Positions 17,116-25,482 of a stretch of DNA of 64,000 nucleotides are shown here, piece by piece; position 1 is the first letter of the stretch; each line of letters starts with the position of its first letter. A program made the position numbers and the translations under genes. Origin of the DNA: Blautia caecimuris. Lineage in GTDB: Bacteria; Bacillota; Clostridia; Lachnospirales; Lachnospiraceae. The stretch is taken from contig NZ_JANJZT010000002.1 of assembly GCF_024622975.1 (NCBI RefSeq), positions 62,001 to 126,000 on the forward strand, read 5' to 3'. A model generated the notes under the pieces. It was not told the origin of the DNA and did not search any database. It saw only the letters and a program-made list of their open reading frames with translations.

Positions 17116-17418
17116 CTATTCGTTTTCTTCCTGTTCAGACGCACCATCCTCCTGAACATCATCTTCCTGCACCTGCATTGCCTCTTCCTGCGCACGCTTT
17201 TCATTGATCTGTTGTGCTTCTGCAAGGATATCCTCTGCATTCTCCTGCACTGTTGTAACAGTCTTCATAACGCAGTCTTTTGCCCTCAGCACAGCCGCAG
17301 TACAGTTTGTATATACCTTTTTTGCGTCCTTACTGGAAAGGAGCTTTACACCCGCAGTCCCAAATACGACTCCTCCTGCAAAACATCCGATTTTTTTCAA
17401 AGTAGAATCACTAAACAT
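17116..17418 (-). CDS. DUF6110 protein, PacL-like partner of the P-type ATPase
   Basis: A 100-residue protein with a short glycine-rich membrane helix (IGCFAGGVVFGTAGVKLL, residues 10-27), a conserved amphipathic part (KKVYTNCTAAVLRAKDC, then ENAEDILAEAQ) and a strongly acidic tail (about 82-100). The same order occurs in mycobacterial DUF1490/PacL proteins, which cluster P-type ATPases in the membrane and bind metal through their tails. The gene ends 7 bases before the ATPase start, supporting a dedicated partner role. Homology is by recalled pattern, not alignment. Confidence 0.8.
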   Translation of the reverse strand: MFSDSTLKKIGCFAGGVVFGTAGVKLLSSKDAKKVYTNCTAAVLRAKDCVMKTVTTVQENAEDILAEAQQINEKRAQEEAMQVQEDDVQEDGASEQEENE

Positions 17419-17613
17419 CCTATGTACCTCCTGATCATTTGTGTTTATAGCCTGTATAGAATACCATCAAAAAGCAAAAGACAGACGCCCATGCCCAAAA
17501 CCTATGTTGTTTCACAACCGCATCACTTCCTTCTCTATAAGACTCTGTTTTTTATAATAATACTTTCTTTTTCACCGTTCATCCCCGTTTTCTCCCATAT
17601 GAAATATCACGGT

Positions 17614-17991
17614 CTAGCTTTGAATAGACTCAACTGAAAACCCTTCTTTTTCCACTGCACTGATTAGGATATCTTCCCCTACCTCACGGTCAAGGAATAT
17701 TTCCGCACAACTTTTATTAAGATCTACTCTGGCAGAGACTCCATCAATCCGGTTCAGGCTGTCTGTCACGCTTTGTACACAATGCGCACAATGCATTCCT
17801 GAGATAATGATAGTTTTTTTCGCAATTACAGCCCCCGTCAGTTTCTTCTTTTTCTTTTTATGTCTGCTGGAGCAGTTCCCTCCTGCCGGGCAACCGACAC
17901 ATTTTACTCCGCTTCTTTTTGCCCTGACCAGATACGCAGCTGCACCTCCAATCAGAACAGCTAGAACAAGAACCGCAATAATATTTTCCAT
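17614..17991 (-). CDS. FeoB-associated Cys-rich protein fused to an HMA domain
   Basis: The 125-residue protein begins with a membrane helix (IIAVLVLAVLIGGAAAYLV) and a cysteine cluster (CVGCPAGGNCS), which is the FeoB-associated Cys-rich family. A lysine-rich hinge (KKKKKK) joins it to a complete heavy-metal-associated domain (about 57-125) with the metal-binding pair GMHCAHC. Usually FeoB-associated proteins end after the cysteine cluster. The gene lies 84 bases after feoB on the same strand. It may shuttle metal between FeoB and the neighbouring ATPase. Confidence 0.88.
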   Translation of the reverse strand: MENIIAVLVLAVLIGGAAAYLVRAKRSGVKCVGCPAGGNCSSRHKKKKKKLTGAVIAKKTIIISGMHCAHCVQSVTDSLNRIDGVSARVDLNKSCAEIFLDREVGEDILISAVEKEGFSVESIQS

Positions 17992-18075
17992 AGATCACAC
18001 CACATCCTTTCCCTAATGAAAACGGCGGACAAAGCATCTCTCCTCTGTCCACCGTATGTTTATCACTTTTGACTC

Positions 18076-20082
18076 CTATGATCTTACAGAATGTAAGCTG
18101 TATTCCGAAGCAAATTCTTTATCCGACTTGCGGATTCTCCAGAGAATAATCAAAGCAAATACAATAACTGCAATGAGACCTGGAACAAATGCGGTGCCAA
18201 GAGATCCTGTTGTGATCAATGTACCAATCTGATATATACCGAAAGCTACGGTATACCCTGTTGCAAGTTGGAGACAGATTCCTCCAAGCAGCCATTTTCC
18301 ACTCTTCATTTCTGAATTCATCGCTCCAAGAGCTGCAAAACATGGTGGTGTGTAAAGGTTAAACATCAAATAAGCAAGAGCTGCTACCTTTGTCAGTCCC
18401 ATAACAGTTGCTACTTCATTTCCACTTCCAACCAACGCCAGCTCATCTGTATCTATTAAGTTTGTGATACCATAAACTACGGCAAGCGTACCAACTACGT
18501 TTTCTTTTGCGATAAAACCTGTTACTGCCGCTGCTGCAAGCTGCCACACTCCAAATCCAAGCGGTATGAACAAAATTGCAAACGGATGGGCAATGGATGC
18601 CAGAATAGATGTTCCTTCCGCACCTTCTTCCACAAGCCGGAACTGCCAGTTAAAACTCTGCATGATCTGTACAATCGTATTACATACCAGAATAATCGTT
18701 CCTGCTTTTACGATATATGCTTTTCCACGTTCCAGCATAGAGCCGCATGCTCTTTTCAAACTTGGAAGTTTGTATTCCGGGAGTTCAATGATAAAAAAAG
18801 ATTTTCTGTATTTTTGTCCTGTAATCTTTTTCACAAGTAAAGCTCCAAGCAAAACTAAGAGAATACCCACCAGATACATGATTGCTGAAACCCACCATGC
18901 GTCCGCAAAGAATGCACCTGCAAACAGAGCAATCACTGGGATTTTTGCCCCACATGGCATAAATGGTGTAAGCATCGCTGTGGTACGGCGCTCTCTTTCA
19001 TTACGAATCGTACGGCAAGACATAACACCCGGAATCGCACATCCGGTACCGATGACCATCGGAATAACGGATTTTCCCGAAAGCCCTACTCTCTTGAAGA
19101 TCGGATCCAGAACTACTGTAGCTCTCGCCATGTATCCGCAGTCTTCCAGCAGTGCGATCAGGAAATACATGACCATAACAAGCGGAAGGAAACCGACAAC
19201 TGCGCCAACGCCACCGATGATACCATCTACAAGGAGTGCATACAGAAGCGGGTTTGCATTTTCCATCAGTCCGCCGACCCATCCCTGAAAAGTCTCAATC
19301 CATGCCACTAGCCAATCCGCGATCCATGTACCAAGTGTTGTCTGAGATATGTAGAATACAAGAAAGATAACTGCTGCGAAAATCGGTATCCCGATAATCT
19401 TATGTGTGATGATACTGTCAATCTTATCCTGCACGTTTTTATCCTTTGTAAAAACTTTTCTCTTTTCTACCTGCTTTACGATTCCATTTACAAACTCAAA
19501 ACGCTTTCTGTCAGCCGCTTCTACTGCTGTTTTATCTTTAAAATCAATATCCGCCTGCACATAAGGTGCTTTCTGACCTTTTCCTCTTAATGCAGCCGCA
19601 GCATTTACAGTCTCTTTGAGTCCTTCATGTCCGGAAGAAGTGGAAATCGTCTTGATCACCGGACAGCCCAGCTTTTCAGACAGAATCTTCTCGTCAATTT
19701 TTGTCTGTTTCTTATTAACGATATCACTCTTATTTAGTGCGACAACTACTGGAATCCCAAGTTCCAGAAGCTGTGTGGTAAAAAACAGGCTTCTGCTCAG
19801 ATTCGTAGCATCTACGATATTGATGATCACATCCGGATTCTCATTCTTGACGTATCCGCTGGTAATGCTTTCTTCCGATGTAAAAGGAGACATAGAATAA
19901 GCGCCCGGCAAATCTACCGCAACCAACTCCTCCGTTCCGTCATAATAACCTTTCCTGATCGGACTTTCTTTTCTTTCGACCGTAACACCTGCCCAGTTCC
20001 CGACATGTTCATTCCTGCCGGTAAGTGCATTGTACATGGTCGTCTTTCCACTGTTTGGATTCCCTGCAAAAGCAATCCTCAT
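18076..20082 (-). CDS. feoB: Ferrous iron transport protein B (FeoB)
   Basis: A 668-residue inner-membrane Fe2+ transporter. The N-terminal G domain has G1 GNPNSGKTT, G3 DLPGAYS and G4 NKSD; the membrane part carries the two gate regions with the cysteine segments GTGCAIPGVMSCRTIRN and LYTPPCFAA. ATG at 20082 follows AGGAGGAGA and is preferred over an in-frame start 33 bases upstream. A TTAG-N6-CTAA operator lies about 45 bases upstream. The order feoA, feoB, Cys-rich/HMA protein, DUF6110, ATPase suggests one iron-handling operon. Confidence 0.96.
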   Translation of the reverse strand: MRIAFAGNPNSGKTTMYNALTGRNEHVGNWAGVTVERKESPIRKGYYDGTEELVAVDLPGAYSMSPFTSEESITSGYVKNENPDVIINIVDATNLSRSLFFTTQLLELGIPVVVALNKSDIVNKKQTKIDEKILSEKLGCPVIKTISTSSGHEGLKETVNAAAALRGKGQKAPYVQADIDFKDKTAVEAADRKRFEFVNGIVKQVEKRKVFTKDKNVQDKIDSIITHKIIGIPIFAAVIFLVFYISQTTLGTWIADWLVAWIETFQGWVGGLMENANPLLYALLVDGIIGGVGAVVGFLPLVMVMYFLIALLEDCGYMARATVVLDPIFKRVGLSGKSVIPMVIGTGCAIPGVMSCRTIRNERERRTTAMLTPFMPCGAKIPVIALFAGAFFADAWWVSAIMYLVGILLVLLGALLVKKITGQKYRKSFFIIELPEYKLPSLKRACGSMLERGKAYIVKAGTIILVCNTIVQIMQSFNWQFRLVEEGAEGTSILASIAHPFAILFIPLGFGVWQLAAAAVTGFIAKENVVGTLAVVYGITNLIDTDELALVGSGNEVATVMGLTKVAALAYLMFNLYTPPCFAALGAMNSEMKSGKWLLGGICLQLATGYTVAFGIYQIGTLITTGSLGTAFVPGLIAVIVFALIILWRIRKSDKEFASEYSLHSVRS

Positions 20083-20127
20083 AATTCTCCTCCTTTTGAT
20101 GCCTTTGTTATACACATCTTATTTTCA

Positions 20128-20141
20128 TTAGTGTATACTAA
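20128..20141. promoter_or_regulatory. DtxR-type operator upstream of feoB
   Basis: TTAGTGTATACTAA is a near-perfect dyad. Its arms TTAG/CTAA match the core of DtxR/IdeR boxes. A close relative lies upstream of feoA (20457-20470), and two more precede the flavodoxin operon. Confidence 0.65.
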
Positions 20142-20180
20142 CTGCTGTGTAAAAAAAAATAGTGAAAACCACCATTTTTA

Positions 20181-20393
20181 TTATATTGAAATGGCTTTCG
20201 CCAGATCAGTATCAATATTATAACGCCCATCCTTAATGGAGACTACACAGCCACCCTTCAGATGAGAAACCACTGTAATTGGTTCACCACTGTAACAGCC
20301 AAGAGAAAACAGAAAAGATGTCAGTTCTTCATCATCTGTCAAAATTTCCTTAATGATATATTCTTCCCCTTCTTTGGCTTTTATTAAATTCAT
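20181..20393 (-). CDS. feoA: FeoA family protein
   Basis: A 70-residue SH3-like protein (NLIKAKEGEEYIIKEI, LGCYSGEPITVV, GGCVVSIKDGRYNIDTDLA), the small cytosolic partner of FeoB. The chosen start at 20393 has an AAGGAG site 11 bases upstream. An upstream ATG at 20447 would add a Cys/His stretch (HNCKNCHK) but has no ribosome site. feoB begins about 100 bases downstream with its own operator. Confidence 0.9.
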   Translation of the reverse strand: MNLIKAKEGEEYIIKEILTDDEELTSFLFSLGCYSGEPITVVSHLKGGCVVSIKDGRYNIDTDLAKAISI

Positions 20394-20456
20394 ATCCACT
20401 CGCTCCTTATGGCAATTTTTACAATTATGCTTAAATATTTTTCTCATTTGATATTG

Positions 20457-20470
20457 TTAGTATATTCTAA
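20457..20470. promoter_or_regulatory. DtxR-type operator overlapping the feoA -10 box
   Basis: TTAGTATATTCTAA (read as TTAGAATATACTAA on the minus strand) contains the -10 hexamer TATACT of the feoA promoter. The -35 box TTGACA (plus-strand 20482-20487) is 17 bases away. A repressor bound here would block RNA polymerase, as expected for iron-loaded DtxR-family repressors. Confidence 0.7.
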
Positions 20471-20627
20471 TTCCTGTAAGTTGTCAATAATTATTTATAG
20501 TATTTTATTACTGCTATTTTATTGCTATTTTATTTTATAAATATATCTGGCTGAATACCACGAATTATGATACAATAACTATACAATTTTTATAAAAGAT
20601 TCTGAATGATATAAGAGGTGACAATCT

Positions 20628-20987
20628 ATGTATATAAATCCGTCTGGTGAAAACTATCTGGAAACTATTTTAATATTGAGCAAAAAACGTCCTGTTGTTC
20701 GTTCTGTGGACATCGCTACAGAATTAGATTTTAAAAAGCCCAGCGTAAGTGTAGCTATGAAGAAGCTGCGCACAAGCGGACATATCACAGTATCTCCGGA
20801 AGGATATATCAATTTAACTGAGTCCGGAAAAGAAATAGCTACACAGATTTATGAACGCCATGTTCTTCTTTCTTCCTGGCTGGAACATCTGGGGGTTGAT
20901 CCAGATATTGCCTCACAGGATGCATGCAAGATAGAACATGTCATCAGTTCTGAAAGCTTTGAAGCAATCAAAAAGCATATCAAATAA
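20628..20987 (+). CDS. DtxR/MntR-family metal-dependent repressor
   Basis: A 119-residue protein with a winged helix (SVDIATELDFKKPSVSVAMK, about 26-45; wing GHITVSPEGYINLTESGK) and the metal-binding dimerisation region containing ERHVLLSSWLE and CKIEHVISSE. Cys and Glu/His positions match DtxR/MntR metal sites. It lacks the C-terminal SH3-like domain of IdeR, like short MntR proteins. RBS AGAGGTGA. It is divergent from feoA and is the natural candidate to bind the TTAG-N6-CTAA boxes. Confidence 0.9.
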   Translation: MYINPSGENYLETILILSKKRPVVRSVDIATELDFKKPSVSVAMKKLRTSGHITVSPEGYINLTESGKEIATQIYERHVLLSSWLEHLGVDPDIASQDACKIEHVISSESFEAIKKHIK

Positions 20988-21019
20988 ATTTTTCCTACTG
21001 CAGGCTAATTAGCATTTTA

Positions 21020-21053
21020 AAACCGGGAATTTTAGACTTTCCCGGTTTTTTCA
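21020..21053 (+). terminator. Terminator after the DtxR gene
   Basis: AAACCGGGAA and TTTCCCGGTTTTTT form a 9-10 bp stem with a T run, 33 bases after the stop codon. Confidence 0.85.
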
Positions 21054-21087
21054 TATAATCTTTTCATTCTCCATATTTAGAATTGCA

Positions 21088-21228
21088 TTATTGATCTCTA
21101 TCGTGTTTTTCATATGAAATATACCCAACAATGCCTGCAGCAAAGAAGAGTATTGCGGTTAAAAGTTGCATGCTCACCCAAAAATCAAGTCCGTCTTTTC
21201 CGAAACTGTCAAAAAATTCGTCATCCAT
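21088..21228 (-). CDS. Small single-pass membrane protein (46 residues)
   Basis: ATG at 21228 with TAGGA upstream encodes MDDEFFDSFGKDGLDFWVSM, then QLLTAILFFAAGIVGYISYE and KHDRDQ. The acidic N-terminus, one hydrophobic helix (about 18-38) and charged C-terminus make a credible small membrane protein. I do not recognise the family. It follows the frameshifted methyltransferase gene on the same strand. Confidence 0.55.
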   Translation of the reverse strand: MDDEFFDSFGKDGLDFWVSMQLLTAILFFAAGIVGYISYEKHDRDQ

Positions 21229-21277
21229 ATCAGCGATCCTACAAACCACAATAAATACCACCGTTTTCTTTTGTTTT

Positions 21278-21889
21278 TCATAACTTTTTCACCACCACAC
21301 AAATCCCCCCTTTTTTCGTTTTATCTACTTTTACGTCTGTAAAACCAGCATCCTCCAAAAATTTTTTTTATTTGCTCAGAATTGTAAATTTTCATACCCT
21401 GTATTCTATTCGTCCACTTTTCATCCCTTGGATTTTCACCATTTGATTCATTGCAGATCATAAAAGTTCCTCCAACTTTCAGAATTTTATACACCTGCTT
21501 AAAAGCCTCACAGATATCCGGCCAAAAATATATTGTTTCAAACGCTGTAATTACATCAAAAATCTCATCTCTGAAAGGGAGCTTCATGACATCGCCCTGC
21601 AGGATTTCACAACGCTTACTTTCTATCCCTGCTTTATTGATTTTCCTGGTTTTTTCTACACTGATTTCTGAATAATCAATGCCAGTCACTCTGCCATACG
21701 GACTTTTTTCTAATAACTTTCTGACATTTGCCCCACCGCCGCATCCAATATCCAAACATACGTCATCGCTTTGAATTTCCATATGTGTAAATCCCCATTC
21801 AGCCATAGATGAATGACCGGTGTTCATCATATGAACCATAATTTTGCCGCCGATTCCTTTTGGCTTACAAGTATTTTGAAAAAAGACAT
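21278..21889 (-). pseudogene. Class I SAM-dependent methyltransferase, frameshifted twice
   Basis: The central frame (21321-21839) shows VCLDIGCGGGANVRKLLE (motif I), VTGIDYSEISVEKTR and GDVMKLPFRDEIFDVITAFE, a standard Rossmann methyltransferase. An upstream ATG at 21889 with AGAGG begins MSFF and would join the frame NTCKPKGIGGKIM only after one extra base in a 6-base A/T run (21879-21884). The C-terminus continues in another frame (EDAGFTDVKVDK to KKGGICVVVKKL, stop at 21278) beyond an 8-base run (21362-21369). Either the gene is decayed or both runs are sequencing errors. Confidence 0.75.
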
Positions 21890-21953
21890 AACCTATACCT
21901 CTATAAACTCACCAAAACAATATCTGTTCTTTGCCAATAAAAAACAAATTTCG

Positions 21954-22221
21954 CTACATACAGATACTTCCAAGAATCTCCCGTAACGCATTTTACTACT
22001 TGTATGGCATCTCACTGCAGCGTTCCGTCTCCTCCACTGTACACCGGGCCATTTTATGGGAAACCGTATTTGTGAACAGTACGATCAGTTCCGGATCCCC
22101 AATTTGTTTATCTAAGGTTGCAGACATCTGTGTAAAATTTTTTCCTTACAATTAATCTCTTACAAATTTGTTTATACTGACAGACCATTCTATCATGTCC
22201 ACCTATAATAACAACACTCAT
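21954..22221 (-). pseudogene. DUF2325 family protein remnant
   Basis: ATG at 22221 begins MSVVIIGGHDRMVCQYKQIC. After a frame change the sequence goes on as FTQMSATLDKQIGDPELIVL then FTNTVSHKMARCTVEE, and later NALREILGSICM. This is the small DUF2325 fold with its GGHDRM and TxxxSHKM segments. Several indels and stops interrupt it. DUF2325 genes often occur near feo and dtxR genes, consistent with its place here. Confidence 0.65.
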
Positions 22222-22376
22222 ACCCAACCTCCCATTTTAATATATTCATTAAACACTCCGATAACAGATATCTACAAAATCAGCCATTCTTAATCATCGG
22301 TTACCTTATAAATCGTATTATGGGAATGCCGCTGTAAACTGATTAAAAATCTTTTCTCGCAGCATTCCCCCAATAT

Positions 22377-22802
22377 TTATTGACCCAGATTTTCACCCAA
22401 CGCTTTGCAGGATTGAATCCCCTCATCATCGGGCATTTCATTGCAGATCACGCTTTCGCAAATTAAGACAGCTCCCGCCTCTTTACATCTTGTCTCCCAG
22501 TCTCTCATCCACTCTCCGTCTCCCCAGCCATAAGAACCAAATAGTGCAATTCTTTTTCCTGAAAGTTTTGATTCACAGGAAGCAAACATCGGTTCAAATT
22601 CGTCTTCTTCCAATACCTCAGCTCCCATTGCCGGGCACCCAAAAGCGATTGCATCATAAGACTCCATTATGGAAACATCGAATTCATCCGGAGCTAATAA
22701 TACAGCCTCTGCCCCCTTCTCCTTCGCCCCCTCCAGTACTGCCTTTGCCATGGCTTCCGTATTTCCTGTGCCGCTCCAATAAACTACTGCAATTTTACTC
22801 AT
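22377..22802 (-). CDS. Flavodoxin
   Basis: A 141-residue short-chain flavodoxin, an FMN electron carrier that replaces ferredoxin when iron is scarce. The phosphate loop WSGTGNTEAMA and the isoalloxazine-flanking loops (GCPAMGAEVL and FGSYGWGDGEWM) are intact. The gene lies 30 bases after the DUF3793 gene on the same strand; the upstream region of that pair has two TTAG-N6-CTAA boxes. Iron-controlled expression would fit the known role. Confidence 0.94.
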   Translation of the reverse strand: MSKIAVVYWSGTGNTEAMAKAVLEGAKEKGAEAVLLAPDEFDVSIMESYDAIAFGCPAMGAEVLEEDEFEPMFASCESKLSGKRIALFGSYGWGDGEWMRDWETRCKEAGAVLICESVICNEMPDDEGIQSCKALGENLGQ

Positions 22803-22832
22803 GATTTTTATCTTCCTTTCTGAAGTTTGTGA

Positions 22833-23384
22833 TTATATAGTAATCGTGAGCTGTTCAACAGCCACGCCACTTTTCCATTTCCTGCAATAAATTTCTGTGC
22901 ATTTTTTATATTTTTTAAACAGGATCCTCGCGGCCTGTTCATCCCCGTATACTTTCCAACACCCGGAACATTTGCTGCAGGCTGCCTTATTCTCAATAAA
23001 TCCTTTTACATCCTCTGCCGGATATCCTAAGAATAAACCTATTTCATGTGGAAAATCCGGGGCACTCTGCAGTTTTTGGATCAATCTGCAGATGCACTGT
23101 GATGGGTTCGTACAATCATATCCCTTGCATTTCAATATGATCTGAGTTGTCTCATCAGAAAAATCTTCTTTTAACTTTTCCGGACGATAGACATAAATCA
23201 ACGCCCGTTTGTCTGATATGTGAACCGGGATAATACGGATTCCTTTTTGTGTCAATTTTTGATTAAATTCACGTATTTCTTTTATGATCATCTTTTGAGA
23301 ACTATAAGGGCATGAAAAAAGACTTCCTGTTTTCAGCCCAGCTAATGTAGGCGAACAATAGCATACTAACATTTCCTCTGACAT
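22833..23384 (-). CDS. DUF3793 family protein
   Basis: A 183-residue cytosolic protein of a family commonly found beside flavodoxin in gut Clostridia. Typical parts are the N-terminal LVCYCSPTLAGLKTGSLFSC, VYRPEKL and HEIGLFLGYPAEDVKGF. Seven or more cysteines, including CKGYDCTNPSQCICR and CSKCSGCWKVYG, suggest metal or cluster binding, but function is unknown. It is the first gene of the operon with flavodoxin. Confidence 0.8.
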   Translation of the reverse strand: MSEEMLVCYCSPTLAGLKTGSLFSCPYSSQKMIIKEIREFNQKLTQKGIRIIPVHISDKRALIYVYRPEKLKEDFSDETTQIILKCKGYDCTNPSQCICRLIQKLQSAPDFPHEIGLFLGYPAEDVKGFIENKAACSKCSGCWKVYGDEQAARILFKKYKKCTEIYCRKWKSGVAVEQLTITI

Positions 23385-23447
23385 TTTCTTTCACTTCTCC
23401 TTAAACATCTTTTCTGAAAATGAATCTACTCTCCTCCGTAAGTTTTT

Positions 23448-23469
23448 ATCATAAGTTAGTTTTCGCTAA
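23448..23469 (-). promoter_or_regulatory. Operator and -10 box of the DUF3793-flavodoxin operon
   Basis: TTAGTTTTCGCTAA (23456-23469) directly abuts a minus-strand TATGAT -10 box (23448-23453). Its arms match the feoA and feoB boxes. Binding would cover the promoter spacer. Confidence 0.6.
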
Positions 23470-23575
23470 TTCACGTGTAAAAAATATGTACACCTTGCTT
23501 TCATTAAAAACATCCGATGTACGTTTTTACAGTTTTATAAACCTATCCCATTATCTAAACATAGGCCTCTTTGAA

Positions 23576-23589
23576 TTAGTTTTAACTAA
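23576..23589. promoter_or_regulatory. Second DtxR-type operator upstream of DUF3793
   Basis: TTAGTTTTAACTAA, a dyad with the same TTAG/CTAA arms, lies 107 bases upstream of the first box. The ACTAACTTTAG that follows extends the similarity. Confidence 0.55.
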
Positions 23590-23736
23590 CTTTAGTTTAC
23601 TTTATTTTTTTACTGTTGTCAATCCATAAATAGATGTGATTAATAATTTTGTTTTAGCATAGTTCCATTATAACATGGAACGGAGAGGAGACGGTTGTCA
23701 TTAGCCATCTTTTTTCTCTTTTTATGGAAAAGTTTT

Positions 23737-23774
23737 AGGGGCAGATTTGACTCGCATGAGTCAAATCTGCCCCT
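23737..23774. repeat. Perfect 17-bp inverted repeat
   Basis: AGGGGCAGATTTGACTC and GAGTCAAATCTGCCCCT flank the 4-base loop GCAT. Neither side is followed by a T run, so it is not a standard terminator. It could be a palindromic mobile unit or a structured RNA at the 3' side of the SGNH hydrolase gene. Confidence 0.7.
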
Positions 23775-23892
23775 GTTTGGAACTATCTATTTCCCGATAG
23801 CCCCTCAATAACTAATGGCATATCTTATATCAATTTTCTGTTTACACAAAGCTTGAAATGGTCTCAGAGTTTCTACTCTGCCATTTTGCTTT

Positions 23893-25296
23893 TTATCTCC
23901 TCAAATTCCTTATACAATAATCATAAATTCTGAGATAGGTTTGATAAGAATAATGCACACCGTCATATATTCCTTTATTCTGAAAGTTACTGATCCATCC
24001 ATACTTCTGAAGTGCCGTACAAGCATCAATATACGTAAAATAGTTATTGCTTCCACTACACAATGACATACGTATACTTTTATTAAATGCAGCTACTTGA
24101 GCTTCTGTTCTATATGTACCTCCATATGCTTTGATCATGGCACTGTTTACAGGATTTACTGACATATAGTACATATCGCATCTAAACTCGCCTCTTAACT
24201 GTTGAGATACACGTCTCATATAATCTATGTATGAAGACGAATTCCAAAGATCGTTTACTCCAAGATTAATTATTACCGCCTGTCTGGCTCTTCCTCCGGA
24301 ATTTTCAAATATTTTACGCACTTTCCTATAAAGGTTTTTATATCCTCCTGTATCATCTCGTCTTTCAAACCACTCCAGACCTTCACCGCTATCAGCTACA
24401 AAATCCACATTAGATGGTTTTCTTGATCCCAGTCCCCATTGAAGTCCAATAGTTCTGGAATCTCCAACAAAGTAAACCATATCATATCCTTCCGGAGTTC
24501 GTATATAAGAAGGTGCTTTGTCATCCTCAGGTCCAAATTTTACCATATAATAATTACCTGTTTTTGTAGGGATTCTGTCTCCGGCATAATACTCTGGTCT
24601 GGAATTTTTTCCCATTGTCTTAGACCACCCAAGGCACATATTGATGCTTCCTAAATTTACTGATGGAAATACTGGCGTACTTCCTGTATTGGTAGGTACT
24701 GATTTCCAGAATTTGCCATCATATTTATACAAGTTTACACTAGTGATTGTCTGAGTTTTTGAGTAAAACTTCATGTCCCCATTTATTTTAATTTTTGTTC
24801 CCGGTTTTTGATACGTTTTAGCATTCGCTGTAGTCGACCATCCCAGTCCCATTGTTGTTGACGAATGGGGCACTGACGGCAGTGTTATATTTTCACCTTT
24901 AATCGCCTGTTTTCTTAAATCTTTATGTTCTTTTTTCCCATCTTCACTGTAAAATTTTACATCATACAGTTCATATCTATGCAGACAGAATTTTGTATTC
25001 TTTGTCACCTTATATTTTGCCCCGGGACTATATCTTTTTACCGTATTACCCGACTTCTCTTCCCAATAACATCTGTATCCGGACCATGAATACTCCGGAA
25101 GATTAATCCACTGTCCTGGTTTTACTGTCCTCTCCCAACTTTTATACGTTGGCGTTGACACTACCCCCCGGGCATTAGCAAATACTACTTTACACTTTGC
25201 CGATGCAGCAGAAACCTGCTTATTTCCGCCAAACAACAAAAAAAATAACATAAGCAAAAAAAATATACCTTTCCACTTACAAAGCTTCCGATTCAT
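23893..25296 (-). CDS. Secreted SGNH/GDSL hydrolase with repeat domains
   Basis: The 467-residue protein has a signal peptide (FFLLMLFFLLFGGNKQVSA, cleavage near 31). About three beta-repeat modules of roughly 65 residues follow, each ending in a similar element (LGWSTTANAKTYQKPG, CLGWSKTMG...), resembling InlB B-repeats. The C-terminal about 190 residues form an SGNH hydrolase: block I YFVGDSRTIGL, block III LGVNDLW, block V YDGVHYS. It probably removes acyl groups from an extracellular glycan. It sits among surface-polymer genes, including two acyltransferases that could add such groups. Confidence 0.85.
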   Translation of the reverse strand: MNRKLCKWKGIFFLLMLFFLLFGGNKQVSAASAKCKVVFANARGVVSTPTYKSWERTVKPGQWINLPEYSWSGYRCYWEEKSGNTVKRYSPGAKYKVTKNTKFCLHRYELYDVKFYSEDGKKEHKDLRKQAIKGENITLPSVPHSSTTMGLGWSTTANAKTYQKPGTKIKINGDMKFYSKTQTITSVNLYKYDGKFWKSVPTNTGSTPVFPSVNLGSINMCLGWSKTMGKNSRPEYYAGDRIPTKTGNYYMVKFGPEDDKAPSYIRTPEGYDMVYFVGDSRTIGLQWGLGSRKPSNVDFVADSGEGLEWFERRDDTGGYKNLYRKVRKIFENSGGRARQAVIINLGVNDLWNSSSYIDYMRRVSQQLRGEFRCDMYYMSVNPVNSAMIKAYGGTYRTEAQVAAFNKSIRMSLCSGSNNYFTYIDACTALQKYGWISNFQNKGIYDGVHYSYQTYLRIYDYCIRNLRR

Positions 25297-25482
25297 ATAT
25301 TACTCCTTATTTCATACTGTCTGTTTCTGTTACTCTGGTTATGATTATATCAGGTTCTATATGAAATTCAATATAATTTTCATCTTTCTTTCATATTTTC
25401 GTTATATTTTGATTTTTTATATTCTATTATCCTTTTTCTATCATATATTAATATCAAATATTTGTACTGGAGTTTTATAAAT

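Larger units (their letters stand above)
23385..23892. other. Gene-free stretch with operators and a long hairpin
   Basis: The left part carries the promoter and two DtxR-type boxes of the DUF3793-flavodoxin operon. The right part contains a perfect 17-bp inverted repeat (23737-23774). A segment around 23677-23705 (GGAACGGAGAGGAGACGG...) has no clear coding frame. No RNA gene was recognised. Confidence 0.5.
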
